Below, piece after piece: positions 11,561 to 26,000 of a DNA stretch of 64,000 nucleotides; the stretch's first letter is position 1, and the number at the start of each line of letters is the position of its first letter. The position numbers and the translations under genes were made by a program. The notes below the pieces were generated by a model that was not told where the DNA came from, made no database searches, and was given only the letters and a program-made list of their open reading frames with translations. Origin of the DNA: Rhinopomastus cyanomelas (lineage: Eukaryota > Chordata > Aves > Bucerotiformes > Rhinopomastidae); the NCBI GenBank assembly GCA_013400115.1, contig VXBP01005118.1:186001-250000 (forward strand), read 5' to 3'.

Positions 11561-12514
11561 AGACCCCTCCTGCCGTCCTTCCCTCGTGACTTCTGGCAAC
11601 TGCTCCTTCACAACTGGCTTCAGGGCACTTCCCAGAGCCCTTCTCCAGTCCCGTTATTAGGTGCTAGAAAACAACACTGCTACAGACCTCCTCTCCTTGT
11701 CCATTGCTGAAGGCTTGGCTTATATGGATACTCCCATTCCTTTCAGAACAGCCACAGCTTCCTTGGTTGCTCTAACTAGACTTCTGGGAAATGTTAATGA
11801 TTTCCTGGACTTATGGGGTCATTGGAGCAAGTGCTCCTCAAAGAATAGCAGCACTGCTGGCACACATTGCATATCATGGAAAATCACAAACAGTGTATCA
11901 TAACCTCAGTTCCCAACTCTTCCCATTACAACGATACAATGATCATCCTGCAGGGTAACTGCAAAAGACAGCTAAGGTTATTTGTTGCTTTCTCAAAGCA
12001 ACGTTATTTTCTTTTATGAAGGAATGGTTCCAGAAGCACTTGATCTTGCTAAGAGCTCTACACATACCAGAAGGCAAACTTTGCCCTCATTTACATCTAC
12101 ATGTAGAAATTCCCACTTGGACAGTAAGCTGAAGATTCTGTCCTGAAAACACAGAATATGCACACCTTGTTCTGCGATTTGTTTGACCTTGATTATGTAT
12201 GTCATATGGAAGATTATTTCAGAGCATTTTTTTTATATAAAAACCTCAATACAAACCACGTAATTCACCTAATGCAAGGTAGCCCTTTGGGAGAGTGATT
12301 GTTCTCACAGTTCTTCTCTTCTTTTTTTATTTTTAGGGGTGGGGAGGTTATGGCTGGTTTGTTTATTATTTTTCATCTGGCTTTAAGCGATGGTTTAGCT
12401 CTCATTTTGTATTCAAACTTTGGAATAGCATGAGTGCTACAACCAATTTGACATAGAGACTAAAAGATCCCCTGAAGAATTTGCCTTCTGCAAGTGATTT
12501 GAATGGTACTGAAA
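11561..12514. other. Intergenic, nothing recognised
   Basis: No exon or repeat recognised. A T-rich run with a short G-rich block lies around 12320-12350. Confidence 0.45.
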
Positions 12515-13085
12515 GACCAATCCCAAATGGACCATGACCATGAGTCAGCAATGAGCCTTTATGGCCATAAAGGCAAATGGTCTCCTGGGGTGCACTAAGA
12601 AAAGTGGCCAGTAGGTCATGGAAGGTTCTCTGCCACTTCTTTGCAGGCCTGGTGAGCCTGCATCTGGAATAGTGCATCTAGTTCTGAACTTCTCAGATCA
12701 AGAACAAAAAAGGAGCTACTGAAGAGCCACTAAGATGATCAGGGGATGAAATTATCCGCCTTACAAGGAAAGACTGAGAGACCTGGGGCTATTCAGCCTG
12801 GTGAAAAGGAGGTTCAGGGGTGATCTGATGAATGCTTATAAATATCTAAAGCATTAATTTCAAGATTATGGGACCAGGCTCTTCTCAGTGATGTCCAGTA
12901 ATAGGACAGGAGGCAATGGGCACAAACTTGAATGGAGGAAATTCCATCTAAACATGAAGAAATATTTTTTCACTGTGAGAGTAGCACCGCTGGAACAATC
13001 TGCTCAGGGATGACAGAGTTTCCTTCTCTTGAGACATTAAAAATTCACCTTATCATGGTACTTGGAGTAGGCGATCTTCTAACGC
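12515..13085 (+). mobile_element. Old, diverged CR1 LINE fragment
   Basis: Plus-strand CR1 ORF2 C-terminal remnant with many stops. Recognisable DNA blocks include CATGAGTCAGCAATG, GACCTGGGGCTATTCAGCCTGG, AGGACAGGAGGCAATGGGCA and TTTTTTCACTGTGAGAG. It ends near GGCGATCTTCTAA without clear octamers. It is more diverged than the copies at 10 or 54 kb, so it inserted earlier. Confidence 0.85.
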
Positions 13086-13329
13086 CTTCTGTGGATGCTC
13101 CCTCCCCAAGAATCCCACAGACTAAAAACCGTAGAATCATAGACTTGAGGTCAGACTACAAGCCAGCAATGCCTCCATTTGTAAAGTTACCTTGTTTTTC
13201 TAGTCTTTGCAATGAGGCAAAGCCGCTCCTTCTTTTTACATTGCCCAGGATAGACATATGGGGTTTTAAGATTTGCTCCTGGTATAAACCCCCGAGAAGA
13301 AGGATCGGGGGACAGAGGAAGAAGAGTGT

Positions 13330-14050
13330 TATCAGGGGCTCGGGAACGGTGCCGAGGGAAAGAGCGTGAGGCAGAGCGCCGATGTAAAGGACGCTGCGAA
13401 CAAGTGGTGAGGCTGCGAGGGCGACTGCAGCGGTGCGGACGGCAGAGAGCAGGACAGGACTGGGCAGAGGGAGCCCGGAGCGAGAGAGCAGCGCTGCCGG
13501 GGAGGGTGCACAGGAGCGAGATCGGGAGATGAGCCGGATCCGCGGGGAGAGGGGGGAATCCAGACACCGAGGGTGGGGTGCTGGCAGGGAGCCGGAGCGG
13601 GGCTGGCTGGAGGGAGGGGGGTACCGAGGCGGCACCGATGCGGCACATTCCGGGCAGGCGCACTGCACTGCACTGCGCGGCGCGGGGCCATGGCGGCGGA
13701 GCCCACGGAGGCGGCGGGGCCGCAGCCGGGAGCGGGCCCCACAGGGGGGCCGCAGCCGGGAGCCGAGGAGATTGACATGTCCCTGGGTAGGTCCGGCGGG
13801 GCGGGGGGGTCCACTGCGTTCCGCGAGGTCCGGCCCGGCATGAGGCTCTGCGCCCCCGGCGGGCTCTCGGGAGGTTCGCCTTTTGCTGCCAAGGACCGTG
13901 GAGGGGCAGGCAGAGCCCAGCGGAGCCAGGCAGAGGAGTGCGGTGTGGCCCCTCCGTGCTGCTGCGGCCCGGTACTTCCGTACCCCGCTGCAGTGGAGGG
14001 GGACCGGGCAGGGAGAGTCGAAGAAACAGCCGGGGGGTGAATCACGGCAT
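13330..14050. promoter_or_regulatory. CpG island and promoter of the UIF-like gene
   Basis: CpG-dense sequence surrounds coding exon 1 of the plus-strand gene. No TATA box or clear CCAAT box is seen in the 350 bp before the start codon, so this is a TATA-less CpG promoter. Any 5' noncoding exon or exact start site cannot be placed. The island ends shortly after the exon 1 donor. Confidence 0.75.
13690..13786 (+). CDS. LUZP4: UIF-like exon 1 (start codon, UAP56-binding motif start)
   Basis: Encodes 32 residues from the ATG at 13690, with G at -3 and G at +4. It is rich in Ala, Gly and Pro with the direct repeat GPQPGA, then EEIDMSL. Donor GTAGGT follows base 13786 (phase 1). The split inside MSL|DDIIK places half of the UAP56-binding motif in each of exons 1 and 2. 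Confidence 0.85.
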
Positions 14051-17000
14051 CAACGCGCCCCTGTTCTTTACCGGCAGCACCCCATAACCTCCGAGAGGAA
14101 AGCTGTGCTCTGTCGGCAGCACCCCATAACCTCAGAGAGGAGAGGCAGTGAGCGCAGTGGGCTGTGAGCAGTTTGTGTAGATGAGGCCTCTATTGAAGTA
14201 AAGCCATGAGACATATCCTCGGGTGTGCAGCTATTTATAGCAGCCCGCTCGTGATGCGCGCCATTCCTCTGGCACTGGATATGTGATCTGTGCATAAACA
14301 GCTGCCCTTTTATTAACTCCAAAGCACTTGGGCTCCAGGGCTTGGATGATAAATCTTGGTGGATTATCATGTCGACATCTCCACTGTGGACGGAAAGTCC
14401 ACCAGCACCTTTTATTCTTGAGTCAGTTTCCTAACCTAACTCCTGTGTCATTTCTTCCCAGCAATAAACCACTAGTCAGGAGCAGCAGAACATTTTCCAC
14501 TGCAAACTCAGACTGATCCCTTGGCTGATTCACCCTTGTTCTAATGATACTCTGAGGCTCTATACCAACAGTGGGTCTCTAACTATTCATTTAGATTTTT
14601 CTCATAGTGTGGCACACCCAGTTTCTGTTTGGTGACGTGACACTCCCTTTGCTTTTCCCCTCCTTTCCTACTTCCCTCAGTCACACCTACAGTGATCCAC
14701 CTCCGTATCCAGTCCAGAATACACCTTAGTTAGGCAGAAGAGCAATGGTGAGGAACTGATACTTTTACTATCAGGTTCTGGCTTCTACGTTTTTAGGTGT
14801 GTTGGGCCTTATTTGAGTTAGCACCCATAGGGAACTGCAGGAGTTACTCTAAAGCCACTCTGTCCTGAGGGGTACCTTAAATGACCTCTCAGAATCCCTT
14901 CCAGCCTTGCATATGCACAGTACTCCATTACATTGCTCTGTTAATTCCATCTTATTTATTGGTATAAAAGACAAGGTAACAACAAAATGACAGTAAAAGG
15001 TGACAGACCAAGCACCTGAGCATTCATTTCTCTGTTCACAGCAAGCTTTTCCTGGCACTGTAGATATCCCATCCTGCAGCGGGGATGCTGTCCTTGTGCC
15101 CCAAATAGCACGTGTCCTAAAGGCACACTTAGCTAAGTACATAAGCACATTCATATCAAGAACATCGCCCAGCCTTTCCCAGTTCACTCTCTTCCTGGCA
15201 GTCTTGATAGAGAAATCACAAAAGCAGTTCATGCAGCCTATTCTTACATCTGTTTGTGTTTGTTTTCCCTGGGCTTTGTATTAATTTGGACACAGGTGTT
15301 TGTTGGTATAAAATGACAAGTGACAAGCACTGGAGATGTTATGTGCTATTTGTTGTAATCACCCATTGAAAGCTAATGGCAGTGGTGTGCTTCCACTTCA
15401 GTTATTGATAAAGAGCTGGAGTAGCCATTGACTGGGAAAAGGCCTACTTTGGACAATTCTTTCCTCTCTAGTTAAAGTGAAAACATTCTGCTTAGAGCTT
15501 AACAGAGGTGGATTGATCACTTGCTAAATACTTTCTGGAAAGTTTGAGGTTAAAAGAAGAAATTGTTGGAAAATATGAGATGTACCTTTGCCTTTCCTTT
15601 TCATCAGGACTGCTTGAATTAAGAAGAACTCAATTATTTCAGACCAATTCACTGAGAGCTGAAGGGCTTTGAGCTGTTTCTTGACATGACTCTGCATCTT
15701 GAAGTAGTTTGTGCAAGGTCTAGATGCCACAACTTCCAGTGTTGTCTTTTAAAGAGTGGAAAACACTGGCTCAGGATGGGCATGAGCTTTCAAAACACTG
15801 TCAGATATACTTTGAAAACTGAAAGTGGACTGTCACATTCCTTTCTGTCACTCTTGTTTTTTCTGTTGTAAAACTCAGTAGTGCTTCAGTGCACCTCAGG
15901 CAATGTGTAGCTTGTTCCACCAGCAGTGCCTAGGGAAACGCTTGAGGTGCATGGCTGGGTCTGAACTGGTAAATCACAGTGCCAAAATGTCCTTGGGAGA
16001 AATGTAGTGTCCTCTTGCTAGCACTGCTAATATAGTTTTAAACCAGAAGTGTCTAAGTCAAAGGGACAGTACTTTGTTGTTTCACAAAGGCTTTGTGCCT
16101 GAGGAACTGGATTTATGTGGTATCTGGCAAAAAAAACAAGAAACATCTTGCAGTTTGTGGAAGAGCTCAGCACAGTACATTTTCAGAGCTACTTAATAAG
16201 TATCAGAGAAGGGAGTCCTGAGACATTGTCAGGACATCCTGTGTCCATTTTGTTGCATTCAACTGTTCCATACCGCTTTTGTGGTGGGTTGATGATGGGG
16301 ACTGAGAGGTGGAGGCCGCAGTGTGTGGTCTCAGTGTTTGGACTGCAGCAGCAGCAGCAGCAGCATAGGTGCTTGGCTGGTTGCCCTCCCTCCTGTTAGC
16401 AGAGTACAGTACAGGGTTGCCAAAGTATTTTACTGCTGCTGGCAGAGGGGCAAGCATGGAAATCGATATGTTCAACATTAAGCATGAGAGCTGGTGCAAA
16501 CAGATCTGTATGGGAGAACCCAGCTTTTGCAAGGAAGAGCAGGAATTCCCTGTGCAGTCCTCTTGTATTTGAGATATTCTCTCTCAGTTTCACCGGACAA
16601 TAACAGAAGCTAAGAAGTTTTTGTTCTGTGGCATACATCCTTATCCAGCTGTGTCTAAGTTAGCTATATTGAGCAGTTAAGCAGGACCATCTACCCCAGA
16701 TAGTAATAAAATCAAGAGTCAGGTCCTGAAGGTTGTGGAACTTAAAATAGAAAGTACTACTGATATTCGTAGTGTATGTTGCTCTGTTTGCTCACTGAAG
16801 TTCATGGCCTCAAGCTTCATCTCAAATCACCAAGGGCTAGAAACTTCCGTCGTTTTTTTAAAGCACTGAGGATAGACATGCAGGTAAACTGTCTCCAGGA
16901 GAGTGAAATTGAAAGGAAACCATCCTGTACCTGGTGAAGTACGAGTGTTTGCGGTACCACAAGGCCCCATTTCTTGACAGTCATTCTGTGCAAATTACGC

Positions 17001-20000
17001 TCCTTCCCTGCAGCCCTCACATTACAGCCTTTGCTGGACCAAACTTCAGTTCTCCCTTTTCCAGATTTAGGATCTAGGAAGACATTCATGCACACTTGAG
17101 CAGCATTGTCAGGGACACATCCTATGCATGGGACAGTGCTCATGTTCCATGATGAGAGGGAGAGCCTTTGGAGGTAGTATCGCTGTGCACCCATGGCCAC
17201 TTCTGCCCTTTTCCTCCTTTTCACCATCTGTCCTACAGCCTCCCAAGTCAGGTGTTCTCAAAAAATGCTCTCTGCCCAGCACTGACCTCCTGGGGCCTCT
17301 GCAGGTGTTGCCTTGTGCTTGTGGGAGACCTGCAGGATCAGATTCCTCAGTGAGACACAAGTCTGAAATCTCTGTCTTGTACACAGTGGACATACATATT
17401 TTAAAATACGTTGCTACCCTCTAATCTCCAGCCTGCAGGAAGTGAGTAAATTGATCCTATACTTTCTGAGCTAAGCTAAATCTTTTATTGTCCAGCCAGC
17501 ATAGCTCACAGAACCTCAAGCTCCGTTTTCACTGTGGACTATTACAAGCACCAGAAGTGGGAGTCACCATTGGTAGAAAGTGCTGGGTTTATGGGTTTCC
17601 TTTTTGCTGTTTTGATCTAGATGACATCATAAAACGCCACAAGAAGGAGCAAACAGATGCCAGTGCCACAGGGGCCAGACAAAGGCAGCAGGTCAAGAAC
17701 AGGAATTCAGCGTATGGGTATGGACGACCTCGTTTCCATGTCTGGATGCAGAGAAACTTGCAAGGTGGGTGAGCGCCTAGGACAGCAGAGGCATGCCAAG
17801 CTGGAAAACACATTTGTGTAACAAAATACAGCTCTTAAATCCTTCTCCTATATGATTTCTCTGTGTGTATAAGATGTATTCGGGCTCTAAATAGCTTTTC
17901 TCTCTGCAACAATGGAATATCAGGGCCATTTCAGAGCATAAATTCATCCATTGTGCTCTCTTCCAGTCTCTCATGAATTACTAATTCAAAGTGACTTAAT
18001 ATCTATGCTCTATTCCCTTTTGGCTTTGCATATTTTAATTATGCCTCTACCTAATCCTCTTTTTCCCAGAACACACTTAAGTTACCCATTCAGTAACTGT
18101 CTTGGATAGCTCAGTTATTGGAGCTAATTTATCACTTTTGCCAACCATGCTATTTTTATGAGGTTTTTTTACTAATACCAAGTGATCACACCACACCAAT
18201 GTGTTTGGTTCCACTAGCTTTTATCTACAAAGCCAAAGTGATCTGCTGCATGAAATGCCTTTTCTGTCAAAATTTTGCTTTTTTTAGAAAAAGTACTGCT
18301 AAGTCACTTAATGGAAGATTTTGGGGACATTTTACAGCAATGTCTTTGCAGTCTTCCCTTGGAGTGCCAGTGGCATATCAGGACACTGGGATTGCTGGGA
18401 GCAATCATGCTCATCTGTGATCTGCCTCCCACTCTCACGTTCTTTGTCTTCACCACACATCCTTTGCCGAGAATCATTCTCATTCAAAACATAATGATGA
18501 TAATTGACATTTGCAAGCTGATTTAAAAAAAGAAAATATCAGGCTTTGAAATTCTTCCACACTCAAGTGACTACTGCATACAGAGTCAAATACATAACAC
18601 TTTTTTAGCTACTCCTTAGGAAGGAGTTATTTTCTGTTAATTTATAGAATTATTTCTGCTAGTCTTAGTGTTTTGTGGGTTTTAACGGAGTCTGAATTCA
18701 GCACTGCCAAGTGCAGAGAACCACTGTGCTGTGTGGTGCTGATGTCAGTATCAATTCTGAGAGTTTCAGCATGACTTGGAATTTAGGTTATAATTCTTCA
18801 GGGGCTCATTTCATTTTGGTCCCTGCTGAAAGGCAACCCTTTTGGTCTGGGACCTGATAACCATTATGAAAATGACGATCAGAACAGCGCTGTAATGACA
18901 GAGGATAGAGAAGGGTGTTATGCTGATTAAACCAGCCAGAGAATTTGTGGAAGTGAAGTGCTGTTATCCCTCCTGGAATATGGCTTAAACCGTCTCCCCA
19001 GTGGGGGAAAGATGATTTTTAGTGACAAGAAATTTGAATTTCAAATCTCCTCAGAAAATATATCTGTCAGACATAGGGGCTTTTCACCAAACTGGACTTG
19101 CTGGGTAGAGATGCCTCTTGGCCAGCCCTGATGTGCCCACCCTGGGGGGGTGGTTTCCCTGGCTGCTGTTGCCTTGGGGTTTTATTCAAATGTTCTTTCA
19201 TTAATAAATATCTGCCAGACTTTTTGCAAAGGTGGAGCCTCCCATGTGTCACACACCAGGATACATGACAGACTGAGACCTTGATCTCCAGCTGGTGTAC
19301 ACCGGGTACCCCTTGCAGACTGACGGTTCCATCATTAGTTATTTACACAGGCTTGAGGCATTGCCTGGTGCACTGCTGAGCAGAGGCGCTCTAATACGAA
19401 CTGACTGACAGGGGCATGATTTCCTAGTTAGGGCTGCCTTTCACATTAGTCCCTTCCAGAAAAGGCAGCTAGGTTCAGTTTGTCTTGCTACAGAGAAGAT
19501 GCCCTCTCCAGCATACCGGAGAGCTGTGTTGCAGGGCTTGGTGGCCCATAGGAGAGTGGTCAGGCAAACAGGTAAGAGATAGTGTAACCAGCCCATGCTG
19601 GAGCTGACCGGGGGCTGGAACCTTCATTAATCACCATGGTGGGGGCCCCTGACAGCGATGTCACTGCTGCCTCAGAACACTTAGTTTCTAATTGCTCCAA
19701 GTCATTATTAATTGTTGTGATGTAGGAATCAGTGGTATAGGATCAATACATAGATCTAACTGCTTTGTGGTTTGTGTCAGCCAGCTTTTGCTTTGCACTA
19801 CAGAGTTTAACTACATCCTTGCTGCTCTCAGCCGCACACAGCTTTATGCCTGATTTATTCACCCCTCTGAGTGAATTTGCTCTTCTCACTGGTACGGTGA
19901 CCAGGAAAATACCTACTTCATTATGACTACCAAAGTTTATCATGTGGCGTAGTGAGGCTTTAGTCCACTGTGCCTCTGTCTGATGAAGCGCTTTCCTCTC

Positions 20001-23000
20001 ACTCAACTCTTCTGTAAACAGGCTTGAGGTAAAATGCTAAATGTGAGACAGCCTGTTGGTGTGTATGCACTGTGAAGTTACGTAAAACAGCAGCATAAGG
20101 TACCCCCCTCAATATATGCAGTAAGCAGGGATATGTTGAGCTAAAATGAATAAATAAAAACATAACTATATGAAAATTATGGTCCATTCTTCACTAATCA
20201 GCTGCTGAAATGTGAGCACCAAAACCACTCCAGGCTGCTGCGGGCTTGGCTTTCAGCTGCTCAAGTCACTTGCATACCTGTATCAAAAGGCTTTTTTCCA
20301 TTTCATAGTTAATTCATAGCAATGTGAGCTCTGACAACAGATTGACAGCTTTCCTGATGCCAGTGTTCCTGCCTTTATCAGAAATCAGAATAGTAGAAGG
20401 CTTTTCTATATCAAATAGGTAGGACTTTTCTTTCAGGTCAAATAATGTGTTTGCCAGTCCTACCTGTAATAAGAATGAGAGACTGGAAAGATAAATGATT
20501 TAATATTCTGCAATATTTATTTAATTTTCTGTAATAAGTGTGTTCTTTCTGTATATTTCTGTAATAAATATATTCTGTAATAAATGTGATTCTTGCATGA
20601 CTATTTATATAAATATTCCTGTATCATACAAAGTTAACCTTGTAATCCATTTGTAAAACCATAAATATAAATCTAGTCTTGAAGGTTGATAAAATAAGAG
20701 TTTCTTTTTGTAGGACCTAATCGTTTTAGAAGAGGGTTTGGACAACAACAGTACAATCGAAGGCAATTCAGGAATACTGTGTCTGGTTCCAGAAGAACAG
20801 CTGCTGCATTAAATGGAGTGAGCCCTTTAAATCGACAAGCATTGGCTCCAGAGGTAGGGTGCTAAGGAAGGTACATCTGTTCCCAAATGTCACGGTAGAA
20901 ATCTGATGGATTTTATGATCCCAGATCACCCTAAAGAACAATCTGCATTAAAAATTTACAAGCGTTTTATACGCACAGCGTTTGTGTGCGTAGGTGAGTG
21001 CAGACACATATGCATATCAAATAGCAGCTTCCCTGCTGCTTTTGTAAGCTCATTACTTGGCCTAATTTTGCTGAATCCGTTCCCATGGGTTTTACCAAAA
21101 ATGATAATTCTAAAATGTGTTCTCAAAGGATTGTACAATATTTCCAGAAAGCAAATTCCACGTCATCCCATCTTAGTATTACCATTTAAAGGAGGTTTGT
21201 TAAGATTCAATGTTATTTGTCCTGCACTCAGAGCATTTTCCAAGGTCTGGTGAAGTCAAAGGACAGCCTGTTGTTGACTTCAGGTGGCTTTGGTTCAGAG
21301 ACATACTTCTCACTAGCAAATGGGTATCCCCACTGAAACAGATTCCCACTGCTGTGACAGCTATGGGTCTGATTGTCCAAATGCTTGAATGTAAGATGTG
21401 TTTTTTCCAGTCATGGCTTTACTTTTTTCAAATGTTTAGGTCTTGCCTTTGCTCAAAAACACTTTAAAAGAAAGACAGAACTATTTTCAATTGGTTTTTC
21501 AGTTACTTTTAAGAATCCAGGTGGAAAGGAAAGTGCTTTTTCACTTTTAATTCTTAGTTTTCTTCCACGTGTTACTAATATTAAGCTGACTTTGTGTAAA
21601 AGTGGGAATCAAGTGGGTAGAGAGAGTCCTCTGACAAGGTGTGTTGGTTTGTTCTGCACTGATGGAAATAGCCTCAGTTAGGAGGTCACGCATGCTCAGG
21701 AAGTTGTAAACCGCCAGGTAATGAGCCCGATGGCCCACTTAATGGCTATGCCTTGGGAGTATAAATAAGAGAGCCCTAAACTGAGCATGGATGTGCATGG
21801 AGCACGGATATTCCTGAAAATAAAACCGTGATGACTCAGATACTGCGTGTGGCTGGGTATTAACAGAAAGTAATAAGCAGTTGCTAGGAGGCATAATTTA
21901 ATCATAGCTTCCATTATGTGGAAATAAACCAAGTGGGAAGAATGTGGAAACACATCTTGGTTAGTGGGTAGTATCAGGGAAGATGGTTCTCCCACAGAAA
22001 TAAATGGAATAATGTCTGTGGTAGTTTTATGTAGTAACTACTGAAGGACTTAACGCTGCTGAGGTGCCCTCTGATGTGCTTCTTGTTTTGAGGCTTGGGC
22101 TGGGCAATGTAATTGTCCAAACAAGAAAGAGCCAATGAATCTGAGCAAAGCTATAATGTTTGGCTGGTGTGAGATTTGCACTTCATGAAATATTTGTCTT
22201 TTTCTGTATTTCTCCACCCTTGTAATGAACCATTCTTCCAGGCACTTGCAGTTTCGAGCCCAGGAACCAAAGCATATGTACTAAGATGCATGTACTGAGT
22301 CCAAATGTTGAGACTATGGCAACACTGTGTAGTAGAAGTGTCCTGCCACAGATACAAAAGACCATGGAAGAGACCAAGTTTTAGTAGATCTAGTGAAGAA
22401 TCAGTTTTGCATCAAGAGAATACCCGAGGAGAAGAAGAAAGCACTTGCAGAGCAGGGTTTTTCTGTGGCAAGGCTGCAAAAATTGCAAAGCAAAACCAGT
22501 TGGGAATAAGAATATGGGGAACACAGAGCATGCAGCATGGGGCTGAGCCCCTTTTGAAGCAGTTGCAAGTGGTGCTGAATCCATCTGACAGCTCTGAAGG
22601 AGCTGCTGCAGTGTCAGCGATCACCACCTGCACTGTAGAGCTGGCTGGATTTCCCCCTAGACAGACCCCAAGAAAATTCTAAATAAATCCTCTGGTTTTT
22701 CAGGCAGTGGCAGTAGAGGGAAAGGACGGTCGCATGCTTTTGGCTTGTTCTTGCTCCCTCTTTACGCATCAGGATTGGGATGTGGATGGCATCTGCTGAG
22801 CTCTCATTGGTCTTTCAGGGCAACAAGAACAACAACGCTGTAACCAAAAGCAGCAGCAATGGGCAGCTGGAGGGACGGCGACGACCACCCCCAGGCCCCA
22901 AGAGATTCAGAGCAGCTGCTGCCAGCACCCAAGCCCCTGGGAGAAGGTAAAAATTTTTGTTAACTTCAGGACTTTTTTGTTTTCAGTGATTCCGTTTCAG

Positions 23001-26000
23001 CAATTCCCTCGGACTCTGCTCTCGGTCTGCGTCAGCTGGGAGTAGCTACAACTGTGTACTCATCCAATGTGAGAAAAATACTTCTGGCTATTTGAGGAGA
23101 GTGCCTGGAAATAAAACAACCTCATGCAGATGGTTAATAATTCAGGTGTTAGATCTGTCATTTTATTTTAGAAAACAGCCACAACGACCACGTATTTTTA
23201 TTAAACTTGCTCACTTGGGGGAAAACTTCTGAAAGATGAAATAGCATTTACTTTCATAGGGCAGGAAATACAGATCCCTATAAAGGATATAAGCTATAAT
23301 GGAGAGGCGGGAAGGGGGAGTCTGTCGGGGCTGCAGAGCAGATGCTGTACCCCAGGAGTGGTGATGAAAGCAGGCTACTGGGTGCTGGACACAGAGTCTC
23401 AGTGTGGTTCTTGAGTTCTCTGAGCTCAAAATAGAGCGCCAATGCAATCCTGTCTTTCTCTGCTCTTGAGCAGAGCATGGATTAAATGACCTCAGAGGTG
23501 CCTTCTGACCAGATGTTCTCTGTGGGTTTTTTTCTTCCATGATTTTAAATTTTTTAAGGAGCAGAGTTCAGAATGAACACAAGGTGCTGTTTGAATGGAG
23601 CAGAAAAATGAGTTCCTCTGAAATCCTTTGCTGGGAGAAAAACCTGTTGACCTAAACTTGGCAACATACAGTCTCATTTGCTTCTCATACAGTGTTTTAA
23701 TCCCACACTCAATGATGTATTTCAGTATTAAACTTCAGGAGAGACCTGGCATCTTATTAACTTATGTCCTTTTCTCTTATCTTTACCAGCAGGCCTTTCC
23801 TGCTAAACAGGGGACCAGCCTTCCAGCAGAAGCGGATGCAACAACGCTTCTCCAGCTTTCAGAGAGGGGTCAGTACAGAGACTCTTTTTCTGTGCTCTGC
23901 TGACTGTGACAAGCCTTCAGTTCTACCACCCTTTGCCCAGTTGTGTCTTTGCTTCCAAATGTAACCGGGAGAGAAGGATGACTTTAATAGTAAATATCTA
24001 TATGTGATTTTAATAAATATATTCCTAGGAAAGTATTTGCAGGACAGGCAATTTTTAATGCAGTTTGCTATTCTGGCAACTGAAAACTAAGGTCTGGGCA
24101 GGTGTTAAAAGTAAACCTTACAGCTTATACAGCAGTACAAGCAGACAAAGTAAAGACACCCCATACAGATTGCTGTGCCAGAAGGAAACCCAAATTTAGC
24201 AATTTTCTTGACAACACACAAGAAAAGAGCTATTCAGACACACCAAGTGAAATACTAGAAAAGGAATAAGTATTTCTGAAAGCTAATCCTTTGAGTAATT
24301 TTTAAAAAATGTGTTTCACAGCAGATGGATGCTAATGGAGAAAGGAAACCACCGAGGATGAGAAGGTAATTGGTGAACAAAGGCGCACTGCAAACACGAC
24401 ATGCTCTTTCACGCTCAAATCGAAGCTGGATACTTCTCCCTGTCTCGGCAGGTGGCGAGTGAAACCCAGCCCTGGAGCAGTTCTGACAGTTTCCGTGGCT
24501 AATCCCCAGGCAGGCCAAACCAGCACGTAAGTAAATGAGGTGATTTGTCAGTATGGGAGGCCTACAAAAGCCATTGCAAATCCCTTTAGCATTATTGCAG
24601 TGTTGCTTCTTCTGTAACAAGCGTGCAAGTAATGGTTCAGCCCCAAAACGGTTTGCCAGTGATGTCTTGTTCTCTTTCTGGTGTATCTGAAAAAAGACTG
24701 TAATTACCGTGTGGCTCATTTGTTAGAGTGAGGAGAAATGGAAGCACTGGCGTCATGGAGAGGTGACAGGGTGGTTGTACTACTGTGGACTGTCACACAG
24801 AAAATGCCACATGTCCCAAAGGGGCACTGCATGCTCGCTCTACAAGAGGAGTGCAGAGGCTGGAAGAGGAGAGATGTGCCTCTGGGCTGAGCTGATGCAG
24901 CTGCAGAATGTGGTTCCCAACTAGGGCAGAGAGGAGGTTGGGTGAGGGCACTTGGCATGTCCTGGGTGCAGAGTGTACCCCACAGGAGCCTTGATGTGAC
25001 ACACTCCCCAGTGCTGGAGCTCTGCCTGCACAGCAGCTCTCCTAGCACCCTTTAAACTCACCCAGGCTGCAGTGAGACATGAACATATGGGGTATGTGGG
25101 TGTATCCTTTAGTCCTTGCTGGTTTGTAGACAATAGGAGGTGAGCTGCCTTAGTGTCGTGAGTGACTTCAGACCTGTGCTTTCTCTAGGCCCAGATCCAA
25201 GCACCCATTCCTGCAAAACCAGAGGCCCCCACAGCGGGCAGCCAAGCCCCAGCCCAAGGGGGTGCTCCTGAGATTCAACTTCCGTGCAATGGCCAACCAG
25301 GTAGATGACTGTTGATGGGACAGGAAGCATTTTGCACCCTGCAGCAGCCCTGCCACTAAGCTGTTAACGTCATGCTCAGGTTCTTGGGTCTGCCAGTTGG
25401 CTTTAACCCAGGAGGAAAGTCCTGCATCTGTGTCGGCTGTATTGCTCACAAAACTGAAGGCACCTGAGAAGACTGTTCAGCAACTACAGACTCAGACCAG
25501 TTTTCTACATTCTGTTGTCCCCTCTTGGCTTACCCATGTGCTTGCTTGGAGCGAGAAGATGCTACTTGTGAGCAGTCCTGGCCGGGCTGGGGACTATTTT
25601 ACTGTCGGTGCTCCCCACTGCTCAGAGACACACAACACTCCCGGGCTTCTCTTTGCTTTGGTGACCTCTTTGGTGCCACATTTTACACTGAGGAGGCCTG
25701 AGGCAGATCAGAAAAGCTACTCCATCTTCTTCATTCCTGGCATCTCTTATCTGGATAGTTTGGTTTTACTTCATGCCTTGTGCTCAAATGCCATCTGCTT
25801 GCTCCTGTTCTTACGAAGGACACTCGGTGGGGCTGGGCACCGCTTGGAGCTTTTCCAGCTGCTCATAGTTTGTCAAGCTCCTTGTGTCCGTGTGCTGAGT
25901 GGTTTAATCAACTAACTGGCTGTGAAGCATCGTTGTGACTGATGGGCTTTAATCAATACCCTGCTACAAGTTTGGCTGTGCTTTGCCACGAGATGCAGGA

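Larger units (their letters stand above)
13787..17620 (+). other. UIF-like intron 1
   Basis: Intron of 3.8 kb. Its first 260 bases continue the CpG island. A 28-base direct duplication (14072-14099 and 14114-14141, period 42) and a (GCA)7 run at 16345-16365 are present. No CR1 or other element was recognised. Confidence 0.7.

Noticed and set aside
13332..14045. 237-codon minus-strand frame over the second CpG island
   Set aside because: Antisense to exon 1 of the UIF-like gene, low-complexity Pro/Ser/Ala, explained by GC content.
16260..16450. LTR remnant suggested by GTGGTGGGTTGATG
   Set aside because: Only a dozen bases resemble an avian LTR edge and nothing further along supports it.
25397..25915. 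172-codon frame in the last intron
   Set aside because: It cannot be reached in frame from exon 8 because a stop occurs five codons into the intron, and it resembles no protein family.
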